Assembly: GCA_944393005.1 (NCBI GenBank)
Contig: CALXYO010000011.1
Span: 1 to 64,000 of the forward strand
Length of the DNA: 64,000 nucleotides
Reading direction: 5' to 3'
Source: an uncultured Spirochaetales bacterium
Lineage (GTDB): Bacteria; Spirochaetota; Spirochaetia; Sphaerochaetales; Sphaerochaetaceae
Shown here: positions 52,103 to 60,361 of the stretch, in pieces
How the letters are laid out: every line of letters starts with the position of its first letter
Position numbering within the stretch: position 1 is the first letter of the stretch
Translations under genes and position numbers: made by a program
The notes under the pieces: generated by a model
Databases searched by the model: none
What the model was told of the DNA's origin: nothing
Seen by the model: the letters and a program-made list of their open reading frames with translations, nothing else

Positions 52103-53031
52103 GTAAGGACCTTTGAAATCATATCATGACGGCCATTGAGGAATGCTGCGCTGTCCATGGCCTTCTTTGTAGGAAGCTGGAGTTCACTCACGTACAGATA
52201 CCCGTTTCCGGTTGCGATCCTGAAGCCTTTTCCCTTTTCATGTGACACAACGGTGCCGGGTGCTTCAGCACACTGCTCATCAGGAATGTCGAAAACAGAT
52301 CCGTATACACCCAGAAGATAAAGAGGCTGGCCATCAAGGAGGCAGTATGCCTTCGGCCATTTCTCATATGCCCTGACCGCACTGTGCAGGGCACGTGCGC
52401 TGCGGGTGAAATCAAGCCGGGCGTCATCCTTTTTCACGAATGTGGTATAGCTGACACCGTCCTCTGACTGTCTGCGTGGCTTGAAAACATCTATGTTCAT
52501 CAGGAGATCCTCTACAAGGGACGGAGCAAGAGAGGCAACCTTCTCAGACAGAGAGGTTATCGTCTCAGTTCCATCCAGCCTGAATGACTGCGTTATGTAG
52601 ATATCTCCTTCATCCAGAGCCGGTGCGATATCCTGAATCGAGATCGCACAGGTGTCATCCTGATTGAGGATTGCGGCCTGGAGAGGGGCGCATCCCCTGT
52701 AGCAGGGAAGCATGGATGGATGAATATTGAATTTTCTTTTGAAAAGAGAAAGGAATCTGGGCCCGAATATCTTTCCGTAGCAGAAGGAGAGAAGAGTGTC
52801 GCAGCACTGGGATGCAGCATCCTCTCTGGCTTCCTTTTTCAGATGTTCCGGCTGAAGCACAGGAAGGCCGAGCTCAAGCGCCCTGGCTTTCACAGGAGTC
52901 GGAAGCAGGCTCTTTCCCCTTCTGCCCGGGGCATCAGGAGTCGTGAGAACCGCCCCGACAAGATTGTGAGAGGCAAGATATGTCAGCACAGGTACCGCTA
53001 TTTCATCACTTCCGGCAAAGAGTATCTTCAC
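52099..53031 (-). CDS. fmt: Methionyl-tRNA formyltransferase
   Basis: The 310 residues have ILFAGSDEIAVPVL at the N-terminus, the catalytic formyl-transfer region FNIHPSMLPCYRGCAPLQAA with Asn, His and the later Asp (ALDEGDIYITQ), and a C-terminal OB-like domain. It formylates initiator Met-tRNA; the tRNA-fMet gene is in this window. It overlaps def by 4 bp, the usual fmt-def pairing. Confidence 0.95.
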   Translation of the reverse strand: MKILFAGSDEIAVPVLTYLASHNLVGAVLTTPDAPGRRGKSLLPTPVKARALELGLPVLQPEHLKKEAREDAASQCCDTLLSFCYGKIFGPRFLSLFKRKFNIHPSMLPCYRGCAPLQAAILNQDDTCAISIQDIAPALDEGDIYITQSFRLDGTETITSLSEKVASLAPSLVEDLLMNIDVFKPRRQSEDGVSYTTFVKKDDARLDFTRSARALHSAVRAYEKWPKAYCLLDGQPLYLLGVYGSVFDIPDEQCAEAPGTVVSHEKGKGFRIATGNGYLYVSELQLPTKKAMDSAAFLNGRHDMISKVLT

Positions 53032-53543
53032 TTGTTCTTCCTTTTCTTCTGGTCTTTCTTCTGTTTTTTCTGCCAGAGGGCAGTCATCTTTTCCTTCTCT
53101 TTATCATCAAGCCTGTCGATGAAAAGCTTCCCGTCAAGATGATCATTCTCATGCTGTATGACACGGGCAAGCAGGCCCGATGCCTGCAGCGTGAAGCTCT
53201 TCCCGTTGATATCCTGGGCCTGCACGGTGACACGTGAGGGTCTCATCACATCATGATACAGTCCCGGAATCGAAAGGCAGCCTTCCTCATAGGGAACATT
53301 GTCATCGCTTGTCTCTATGATCTCAGGATTGAAGAAGGCAATACGCTCACCTTCCCTTCTTGTATCAACAACGAAAAAACGCTGGGAAATACCGACCTGA
53401 GGAGCTGCAAGGCCCACTCCGTCAGCTTCAATCATCGTTTCAAACATCGCATCTGTCAGCATGGCAAGGGCATTGTCGAACTTCGCCACCCTGGCGCATG
53501 GTTCACGGAGCACATCGTCTCCAAGTTTGTAAATATCAAGCAT
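53028..53543 (-). CDS. def: Peptide deformylase
   Basis: All three deformylase motifs are present: GVGLAAPQVG, EGCLSIPG and QHENDHLDG, supplying Gln, Cys and the two metal-binding His plus Glu. It removes formyl groups from new proteins. The ATG at 53543 (MLDIYKLGDD) is typical; an upstream ATG at 53594 overlaps priA (ATGA) and would add 17 unusual residues. A lysine-rich tail (KKQKKDQKKRKNK) ends the protein. Confidence 0.95.
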   Translation of the reverse strand: MLDIYKLGDDVLREPCARVAKFDNALAMLTDAMFETMIEADGVGLAAPQVGISQRFFVVDTRREGERIAFFNPEIIETSDDNVPYEEGCLSIPGLYHDVMRPSRVTVQAQDINGKSFTLQASGLLARVIQHENDHLDGKLFIDRLDDKEKEKMTALWQKKQKKDQKKRKNK

Positions 53544-53590
53544 GATGAAAATATAGCACAAGAGAAAAGTTTCGTGAATGTTTTTCCGCT

Positions 53591-55549
53591 TCACAGAAGA
53601 GAAAGAGGATCAACATCGATTTCGATATACAAAGCCGATGGCGCCTTGTAAATCTCAAGTGCCCTGCGCACGATGTCATCAAGAAGAAGGATGCTGGAAC
53701 TGCTGAGCAGCACCTGGTAGCGCCATGATCCGGCTTTTTTCTCGATCACGCACGGACTGACACCGGTGAGGGAAGCCCTGCCATCCAGCTTCGAAGCGCT
53801 TATTATCTTCTTCACGAGGGCTGCGAATTCAGCTGCGCCGTTTTCAGCTTTCTCCTTCACCCTGCTGCGGAATACAAGTGAGAGAAAACGGCTGCATGGC
53901 GGATAATGCAGCAGCTTTCTCACTTCCATCTCCCCCTTGTAGAAATCCTCTCCCCTGTTATTCTCCACGGCCCATATTGCCCTGTCCTGAGGGCGGAATG
54001 TCTGGATAAGCACCTTGCCTTCACTGTCATAGCGTCCGGCACGGCCCGCAACCTGTTCAAGCAGGCTGAACGTTCTCTCCTCGCTTCTGAAATCGGGAAC
54101 GGAGAGAGTGCTGTCCGCATTTATGACACCGACAAGGGCGAGCGATGGGAAATTGAAACCTTTCGCGACCATCTGCGTGCCCAAGAGGATATCGGTTTTT
54201 CCGCTTTTGAAATCATGGACTATGGACCTGACCTTCTCCTTGTCACAAGCGGCGACATCCGTATCAAGTCTGGCACACACTGCGGATGGAAACAGTTTCC
54301 TTATTTCCTCCTCCACTTTTTCCGTTCCGTGCCCGGCGACACCCATGTCGCCCGAACCGCACTTCGGACATACAGATGCAAGGGGCATGCTGTAGCCGCA
54401 GTAATGGCACTGGAGACGGCCTTCCGCCTTATGGTAGGTCATTGCGACCGAACAGTGCGGACACTCAACCACATGGCCGCAGGAATTGCAGTGATAATAG
54501 TAGGAATAACCGCGGCGGTTTAGGAAAAGAATCACGCTGCGTCCCCGGATAAGGGTCCGTCTTATTTCATCCTCAAGACGAGGTGAAATGCATCTGTCCT
54601 GTCCGAGCATGCTTACAACTTCGATCTCAGGTCTCGCACCTCCCGCCACGCGTTCAGGCATGTCTATCCGGGTAACTATTCCCTTCTCCATCATATTCCA
54701 GGCTTCAAGAGAGGGCGTCGCAGAGCCCATGATGAAGGAAATCCTGTTCATCGCTGCCCTCTTCTGGGCTATCTGCCGTGCATGGTAGCGTGGCGTGGAA
54801 CCGCTTTTATAGCTGTTCTCATGTTCCTCGTCCATGATTATGAGGCCCAGATCACAGCATGGAGCGAAAACAGCAGAACGGGCACCTATAACAAGATCCA
54901 CATCATGGCGCATTATCCTGTGCCATTCCTTGAGTCTCTGTGAAGGAGTGAGCGCCGAATGAAGCAGGGCTACCCTCTCATTGAAACGCGGCATGACATC
55001 TTCAACCAACTGATGTGTCAGTGTTATTTCGGGAACAAGATATATAACCTGCTTTCCTTCCCTGATGACTTTCTCCGCGGCCCTGAGGAACACTTCGCTT
55101 TTACCGGATCCTGTCACCCCGTAAAGGTAATACATACCGGTTGCGGAACTGACAGTCTCAAGAGCCTTCTCCTGCTGCGGCGCAAGCTTCTCAATCGGCC
55201 TGAATTCGCTTTCAGATGAAAAAACAGCCGAATCAGTATCACGGCGTCCGGATGGGATCATCGCATCAAGAGCCTGTCCCGGGGAACAGAGATACATTCT
55301 GGACACGAAAGCGGCAAGGGAGACAAGCTCTTCATTGAAGACCGGTTCTGTTTTGTCAACAACTCTGATGATCTGTTTCAGAGCATACGGGACAGGATGC
55401 TCTTCCTCGAGTGCTATGACATAGGCAGTCACGGATCTTGAACCGAACGGGACTATCACACGGCAGCCGGTCCTGACATCCATTGATGGCGGGATCTGAT
55501 ACGTGAATTCCTCATCCAGGGGAATATTGATCAGGACTCTTGCATACAT
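53591..55549 (-). CDS. priA: Primosomal protein N' (PriA helicase)
   Basis: The 652-residue protein has the DNA-binding 3'BD, then the helicase with Walker A YGVTGSGKSEVF, motif II LIIMDEEHENSYK, GSATPSLEAW, and eight Cys of two zinc sites (CNSCGHVVECPHC, CHYCG, CPKCG), followed by motifs V and VI (GTQMVAKGFNFPS, QVAGRAGR). It restarts stalled replication forks. It overlaps the glycosylase gene by 1 bp. Confidence 0.96.
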   Translation of the reverse strand: MYARVLINIPLDEEFTYQIPPSMDVRTGCRVIVPFGSRSVTAYVIALEEEHPVPYALKQIIRVVDKTEPVFNEELVSLAAFVSRMYLCSPGQALDAMIPSGRRDTDSAVFSSESEFRPIEKLAPQQEKALETVSSATGMYYLYGVTGSGKSEVFLRAAEKVIREGKQVIYLVPEITLTHQLVEDVMPRFNERVALLHSALTPSQRLKEWHRIMRHDVDLVIGARSAVFAPCCDLGLIIMDEEHENSYKSGSTPRYHARQIAQKRAAMNRISFIMGSATPSLEAWNMMEKGIVTRIDMPERVAGGARPEIEVVSMLGQDRCISPRLEDEIRRTLIRGRSVILFLNRRGYSYYYHCNSCGHVVECPHCSVAMTYHKAEGRLQCHYCGYSMPLASVCPKCGSGDMGVAGHGTEKVEEEIRKLFPSAVCARLDTDVAACDKEKVRSIVHDFKSGKTDILLGTQMVAKGFNFPSLALVGVINADSTLSVPDFRSEERTFSLLEQVAGRAGRYDSEGKVLIQTFRPQDRAIWAVENNRGEDFYKGEMEVRKLLHYPPCSRFLSLVFRSRVKEKAENGAAEFAALVKKIISASKLDGRASLTGVSPCVIEKKAGSWRYQVLLSSSSILLLDDIVRRALEIYKAPSALYIEIDVDPLSLL

Positions 55550-56310
55550 CAGCTCAGCCTGCCGTCAATTCCCGCAATACGGGCAGCCTTCTTGAGGTCC
55601 TCCCATATCGGGCGTCTGAGACTCTGGTAATCCTCAAGCACCTGGGATGGAGAGAAGGAACAGACCGTCCTGAATCCATGATAATCATGTATCTTCTCCC
55701 TTGCCTTGAAGATGTCGCCGGAACCTGTGGTTATGAGGGCACCTGCACTGCCAAGCATCATGACGACTGCAGGACGCAGGGCCTCAAGCTGCTGAATGAG
55801 AATGTTCTCGCACTCCTGAGGGATATATCCGCCGCTGGAAGGACACTTTATTACGGAAGTGAAATAGCATTCCTTCCTTGCGTCGAGATGCAGTGCGGCA
55901 AGCCATTTGCTGAAGAAGACTTCCTCATTGGCGCTCATGAAAGAACCGTCCTCCGCAACCCTGTCAAGCACGAATACGAAAATGGGTTTCAGGGCACCGT
56001 GTCCGGCTTCTGTGCGCTCATTCCGGTTAAGCCAGGAATCACAGGCATGGCAGTCCTGCAGCAGGTCATTGAGACGCAGGAAGCTGAGCCGCGGAGTCTT
56101 CGCATTCTCCCTTTTAGCCTCTGCCGCTGTCTCATTTCCGCTTCTGTCATTGATGATTGCATCAAGTTTTGAATCAAGCTTCACATCTTCTTCATTCTCG
56201 ATTCTGTATGAATACGGCCTGACAACTTCCCTGAGAGGATCATTCTTTATGACACTGAGGGCATCATCTGTGAGTGAAAAAAAATATTCAGCAGCACTGT
56301 CTCTTTGCAT
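55549..56310 (-). CDS. Uracil-DNA glycosylase family 4-like, degenerate active site
   Basis: The C-terminal 190 residues follow the family 4 UDG layout, including two Fe-S Cys pairs: DCHACDSWL and CPSSGGYIPQEC, then LEALRPAVVMMLGSAGALI. The catalytic motif GEAPG-x-x-ED is replaced by LDRVAED, and the HPS motif by FSPSQVL, so normal base excision is doubtful. An 80-residue N-terminal extension is acidic. The ATG at 56310 with GGAAGG upstream is preferred. It may bind DNA without cutting, or have a changed specificity. Confidence 0.75.
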   Translation of the reverse strand: MQRDSAAEYFFSLTDDALSVIKNDPLREVVRPYSYRIENEEDVKLDSKLDAIINDRSGNETAAEAKRENAKTPRLSFLRLNDLLQDCHACDSWLNRNERTEAGHGALKPIFVFVLDRVAEDGSFMSANEEVFFSKWLAALHLDARKECYFTSVIKCPSSGGYIPQECENILIQQLEALRPAVVMMLGSAGALITTGSGDIFKAREKIHDYHGFRTVCSFSPSQVLEDYQSLRRPIWEDLKKAARIAGIDGRLS

Positions 56311-56350
56311 CAAAGCCTTCCCGTCCGTTTACGATAGAATAATAGTTTCA

Positions 56351-57232
56351 CTACCCGTGAAATGCAAGGCTTGTCTCACAAGGCCCGTCCTTTCCGTCCT
56401 CAAACCAGCGGTATTCATCCTCATCATAGCTGATGCGTGACAGATAGAGGCCGGCTGAGGGAGCTGTCGTTTTGGCAAGCTTCCTGTCACATGAGTCAAG
56501 GACCGACCTGAAGCTTTCAGGGCTTTCACCCTTGAGAGCCATAACCATCATTGTCCCCACCATTGAGCGCACCTGATGATAAAGGAACGCGTTGCCTGTA
56601 ACAGTATAGCAGTAGAGAGGATTGCCGAACTTGTCATGCACAAGAGACCAGTAAGACTCGTAGATATCCCTTTTTTTTGACGGGGATTCATCCCTGCTTG
56701 ATGCGAAAGTGGTGAAGTCATGGGTTCCCTTCAGCAGACAGGCATAGGAATTTAGAAGCTCAAGCTCAGGCAGCCTGTTATACAAAGCAACATAGTTATG
56801 GTCAAAAGGCAGTGCCTTGCTCCTTGCCTTCACGAAATATCTGTACTCCCTTGCCATAGTTGTGAAACGTGCATGGAAACTGCCGTCGGCACTTTCACTT
56901 CTGATCACCCTTATGCTGAGCGGAAGCAGCGCATTGAGAGCGGGGGCGACCTTTTCATCCTTTATGGAGCTTGCCTCAATCCTCACATCGTAATGACAGA
57001 CCTGGCAGAGCGCATGGACCCCGCTGTCGGTGCGGCCTGAGCCCTGCACCATTATCCTGCAGCCGTAAATTCGGGAAAGCATGTCATTTATCACATCCTG
57101 AACACCCACGCCGTTTGACTGACACTGCCATCCGTTAAAGGCCGAGCCGTCATAGCTTACGGTAAGCTTCACCCTCTTATAGCCATCCTCCAGCGGAGTG
57201 AGTTCAGGTCTTCTCCAGTCACTTCTTGCCAT
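56351..57232 (-). CDS. truA: tRNA pseudouridine synthase A
   Basis: The protein has the TruA start RVKLTVSYDGSAFNGWQ, the catalytic Asp in GSGRTDSGVHA, HARFTTMAREYRYFV and the C-terminal GNAFLYHQVRSMVGTM. It modifies U38-40 of tRNAs. The ATG at 57232 gives 293 residues and overlaps acpS by 14 bp; an earlier frame start adds residues without homology. Confidence 0.94.
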   Translation of the reverse strand: MARSDWRRPELTPLEDGYKRVKLTVSYDGSAFNGWQCQSNGVGVQDVINDMLSRIYGCRIMVQGSGRTDSGVHALCQVCHYDVRIEASSIKDEKVAPALNALLPLSIRVIRSESADGSFHARFTTMAREYRYFVKARSKALPFDHNYVALYNRLPELELLNSYACLLKGTHDFTTFASSRDESPSKKRDIYESYWSLVHDKFGNPLYCYTVTGNAFLYHQVRSMVGTMMVMALKGESPESFRSVLDSCDRKLAKTTAPSAGLYLSRISYDEDEYRWFEDGKDGPCETSLAFHG

Positions 57233-57584
57233 CAAGCACCACCATTGCGACAGAATAGTCCTTCTCATGTGAAATTGAGAGATGGATTTCAACACTGCTG
57301 AAAAGCTCTGCCACCTCGCCGGAAACAGAAAAGCAGGGTTTTCCCATTTCATCATGCACTACCGTGATATGCCTCGGCTGCAGACGGGTGAAACCGGTGC
57401 CGAGTGCTTTTGCAAGAGCTTCTTTCGCAGCGAAGCGGGAAGCAAGGAACTCAAGTCTTGCCCTGCCCGAAAGTTCTCCGGCTTCTTTCCTCTCCGCTGT
57501 GCTCAGTATATGATTCACAGTATTTTCGCTTAACGTCTCAAAACGGCTGTTCTGGACTATGTCGACACCTATTCCCTCAAGCAT
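57219..57584 (-). CDS. acpS: Holo-ACP synthase
   Basis: The 121 residues from the ATG at 57584 have GIGVDIVQNSRFE, FLASRFAAKEALAKALG and HLSISHEKDYSVAMVV, the three conserved segments of AcpS with the metal-binding Asp and Glu. It adds phosphopantetheine to ACP. It overlaps the ybbR gene by 8 bp and truA by 14 bp. Confidence 0.92.
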   Translation of the reverse strand: MLEGIGVDIVQNSRFETLSENTVNHILSTAERKEAGELSGRARLEFLASRFAAKEALAKALGTGFTRLQPRHITVVHDEMGKPCFSVSGEVAELFSSVEIHLSISHEKDYSVAMVVLDGKK

Positions 57585-57990
57585 TGCTGTCCTTGAAAAG
57601 GATGCGCACCACATCCGGATCCGCTTTCACAGTCAGTGCCGTATCCTCGAACACGTCCTGTGCATATGTCAGCATAACTGCACGGCGGGCTATACCCGGG
57701 TTGTCCACATCAGAAAAGTCCGCATATGCAGAGATGGAATCCGGATCAATGAGATAGATCAGGTCATCATCTCCCGATATGACAATGTCAATGGAAGCCG
57801 GTACAAGGCTTTCCGGCTCGACATGCGCAGCGGAAGGAAGAGAGACATCAAGAGGAATGCTCACCACTCTGCTCGCCATATTGAAATAACGCACGGCGGC
57901 AAAGATCAGAACCGCAACCAGAAGTGACAGTACGCGCGGCACCCAGCTTGAAACGAAAGAAGAAAGTCCCTTGCTGTTATGCTTCATCAT
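57577..57990 (-). CDS. ybbR: YbbR-like protein, one repeat
   Basis: A membrane anchor near the N-terminus (VPRVLSLLVAVLIFAAVRYF) is followed by one YbbR domain (RVVSIPLDVSLPSAA, ISAYADFSDVDNPG). Many YbbR proteins (CdaR) have several repeats; this one, at 137 residues, has one. It overlaps cdaA by 14 bp with AAGGAGG before its ATG, the typical cdaA-cdaR order, and probably adjusts c-di-AMP synthesis. Confidence 0.85.
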   Translation of the reverse strand: MMKHNSKGLSSFVSSWVPRVLSLLVAVLIFAAVRYFNMASRVVSIPLDVSLPSAAHVEPESLVPASIDIVISGDDDLIYLIDPDSISAYADFSDVDNPGIARRAVMLTYAQDVFEDTALTVKADPDVVRILFKDSNA

Positions 57991-58777
57991 TTTCCTCCTT
58001 CATCTCCTGCGGAGTAACATCATGATAGCTCAGCAGTGCAAGAATGGTTTTCTTGATCGACTCCCTGTCCAGATCATAATAGATATTTGCATTGTATGCG
58101 AGGCTGATGGCACCGTTCTCCTCGGATACGATTATGATGACAGCATCGCTGTCCTCGGCAAGGCCAAGGGCTGCACGGTGTCTCGTTCCGAAACTCGCTT
58201 TGATACCGGTCTGGGCGGAAAGCGGCAGATAGCAGGAAGCCGCTATTATCTTTCCTCCCTGTATGACCATGGCCCCGTCATGCAGGGGTGTATCATGGTC
58301 GAATACCGTACATATGAGAGAAGAGGAAAGATCGGCATTCAGCTTTGTGCCGGAATCTATGACGGATTTTATGTCAATATGGCGGGGGAAGATTATGAGC
58401 GCGCCTCTTTTCACCGCGACAAGGGCCTCGCAGGCATTGAGTATTGAGTCGATCTGTTCGGCGGTGGTCTGCTGTCCCATTCTGAAGAAACGGCCGCGCA
58501 CAGAGAATGCCATTGATATAACACGGCGGAACTCGGAGTGGAAGATTATGCACAGGAAAGCCGCGAACGGCAATGTTATCTTCCTGTACAGCAGCAGGAG
58601 GAAATCGAATTTGAGAATATAGCAGATGCCGAAGCCGATCGAATAGATCGCAAGCACCATGATCAGCTGGGTGATCTTTGTCTCCTGCACCGCAAGATAC
58701 AGCTTGTATATCACCCAGGCCAGTATGAGTATCTGTATTACATCCTTTGCCAGTTCGATGAAAAGACTGAAAGTCAT
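57977..58777 (-). CDS. cdaA: Diadenylate cyclase CdaA
   Basis: Three membrane helices occupy the first 85 residues (VIQILILAWVIYKLYL, LIMVLAIYSIGFGICYI, LPFAAFLCIIF). The DisA_N catalytic domain follows with HDTPLHDGAMVI (the DGA motif) and FGTRHRAALGLAE (the RHR motif). It makes c-di-AMP from two ATP. It is the first gene of the cdaA-ybbR-acpS-truA unit and lies 3 nt after glpK. Confidence 0.95.
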   Translation of the reverse strand: MTFSLFIELAKDVIQILILAWVIYKLYLAVQETKITQLIMVLAIYSIGFGICYILKFDFLLLLYRKITLPFAAFLCIIFHSEFRRVISMAFSVRGRFFRMGQQTTAEQIDSILNACEALVAVKRGALIIFPRHIDIKSVIDSGTKLNADLSSSLICTVFDHDTPLHDGAMVIQGGKIIAASCYLPLSAQTGIKASFGTRHRAALGLAEDSDAVIIIVSEENGAISLAYNANIYYDLDRESIKKTILALLSYHDVTPQEMKEENDEA

Positions 58778-58780
58778 CTC

Positions 58781-60274
58781 CTATTCCTCTTTTTCTGCCC
58801 AGTTGAGGGTTCTTGAAACCGCCTTGCGCCAGAAGAGGATCTTTTCCTGTCTCTGATCTTCCTCCATACCGGGCGTCCATCTCAGCTGTTCCTTCCAGTA
58901 TGATGACAAATTTTCAAGATTTTGCCAAATGCCGGCACTAAGGCCCGCTGCATACGCGGCTCCGAGGGCAGTTGTCTCTATTATCTTGGGCCTTATCACC
59001 GGTATTGACAATATGTCGGCCTGGAAAGCCATGAGCGGAGCAGAGTTCGTAAGGCCTCCGTCAACCTTGAGCACGCTCAGCTTTATTCCGCTGTCAGCCT
59101 CAACCGCCTCGAAAATGTCATTTGCCTGGAAAGCCGTGGCCTCAAGCACCGCCCTGCATATATGCGCCCTTGTGACATAGCCCGTGAGTCCGGCTATGAC
59201 ACCTCTGGCATCACTTCTCCAGTGAGGTGCGAAAAGTCCGGAGAATGCAGGAACTATATAAACCCCTCCGCAGTCCGGGACACTGGCGGCAAGTTCGTCC
59301 AGTTCCTTCACATCCTTCACCATCTTCAGGCTGTCACGTGTCCACTGCACAAGAGAACCTGCAATCGCAACAGATCCCTCTAGAGCATATACAGGCTTCT
59401 CTCCTTTGATCTGGTAGGCAACCGTGCTGACAAGTCCCTTTGTGGAATAACAGAGCTCCTCACCTGTATTGACAAGCATGAAACAGCCCGTGCCGTATGT
59501 GCACTTTGCCTGTCCCGCATTAAAGCACACCTGTCCGAAAAGCGCCGCCTGCTGGTCACCGAGGATACCGCATACAGGAACCTGTTCACCGAGTATATCT
59601 GTATAACCGTAGATCTCGCCTACGGATGGAACGATCTCTGGAAGGGCATGACGCGGTATGCCGCACATCTGAAGCAGTTCCTCATCCCATTCAAGTGTGC
59701 TGATGTTCATGAGCATATAGCGGGAGGCGTTGGTCACATCGGTGACAATTCTGCCGGTAAGCTTCCAGACAAGATAGGTGTCCATTGTACCGAAAACGAC
59801 TTCCCCTTTCCCAAGATGTTCTGTAATGGAAGGGACATTCTCAATCAGCCAGATCATCTTGCCTGCAGAGAAATATGGAGAAAAGCGGAGACCGGTTTTC
59901 CTTGTAAGCGTTTCCTCATCCATTTTCATCTTCAGAGCCGCAATTATGCTGCTGGTCCTGAGATCCTGCCAGACAATGGCGTTATGGTAGACTTCCCCGC
60001 TTTTCGGGTTGAATGCGATTGTGGTCTCCCTCTGATTCGTTATTCCGACGGCCTTCACTTCCCCTTTTTTCACTCCGGCTTTCATGAGGGTGCTGCGGAT
60101 CACTTTCCTGGTGTTTTCCCATATCTCAGAGCAGTCATGTTCAACCCAGCCCGGTTTTGGATATATCTGTCTGTGTTCAATCTGATCGCTTGCGACTATC
60201 TCTCCGGATGATGAGAAAAGTATGAAACGGGTACTTGTTGTCCCCTGATCTATAGCACCTATATAGCTTGCCAT
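58781..60274 (-). CDS. glpK: Glycerol kinase
   Basis: The 497-residue FGGY kinase starts YIGAIDQGTTSTRFILF, has the substrate loop TNQRETTIAFN, KTGLRFSPYFSAGKMIWL, and the ATP-binding KLSVLKVDGGLTNSAPLMAFQ. It phosphorylates glycerol. AAGGAGG precedes the ATG. It ends 3 nt before cdaA, so both may share a transcript, although no functional link is clear. Confidence 0.96.
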   Translation of the reverse strand: MASYIGAIDQGTTSTRFILFSSSGEIVASDQIEHRQIYPKPGWVEHDCSEIWENTRKVIRSTLMKAGVKKGEVKAVGITNQRETTIAFNPKSGEVYHNAIVWQDLRTSSIIAALKMKMDEETLTRKTGLRFSPYFSAGKMIWLIENVPSITEHLGKGEVVFGTMDTYLVWKLTGRIVTDVTNASRYMLMNISTLEWDEELLQMCGIPRHALPEIVPSVGEIYGYTDILGEQVPVCGILGDQQAALFGQVCFNAGQAKCTYGTGCFMLVNTGEELCYSTKGLVSTVAYQIKGEKPVYALEGSVAIAGSLVQWTRDSLKMVKDVKELDELAASVPDCGGVYIVPAFSGLFAPHWRSDARGVIAGLTGYVTRAHICRAVLEATAFQANDIFEAVEADSGIKLSVLKVDGGLTNSAPLMAFQADILSIPVIRPKIIETTALGAAYAAGLSAGIWQNLENLSSYWKEQLRWTPGMEEDQRQEKILFWRKAVSRTLNWAEKEE

Positions 60275-60361
60275 TAAGGCCTCCTTTTTATTTGATAATT
60301 ATAAAACCCGCTTGGCACTTAACGCAATTAAAAAGGGCTACAGATAACCTGATAAGCTGAA

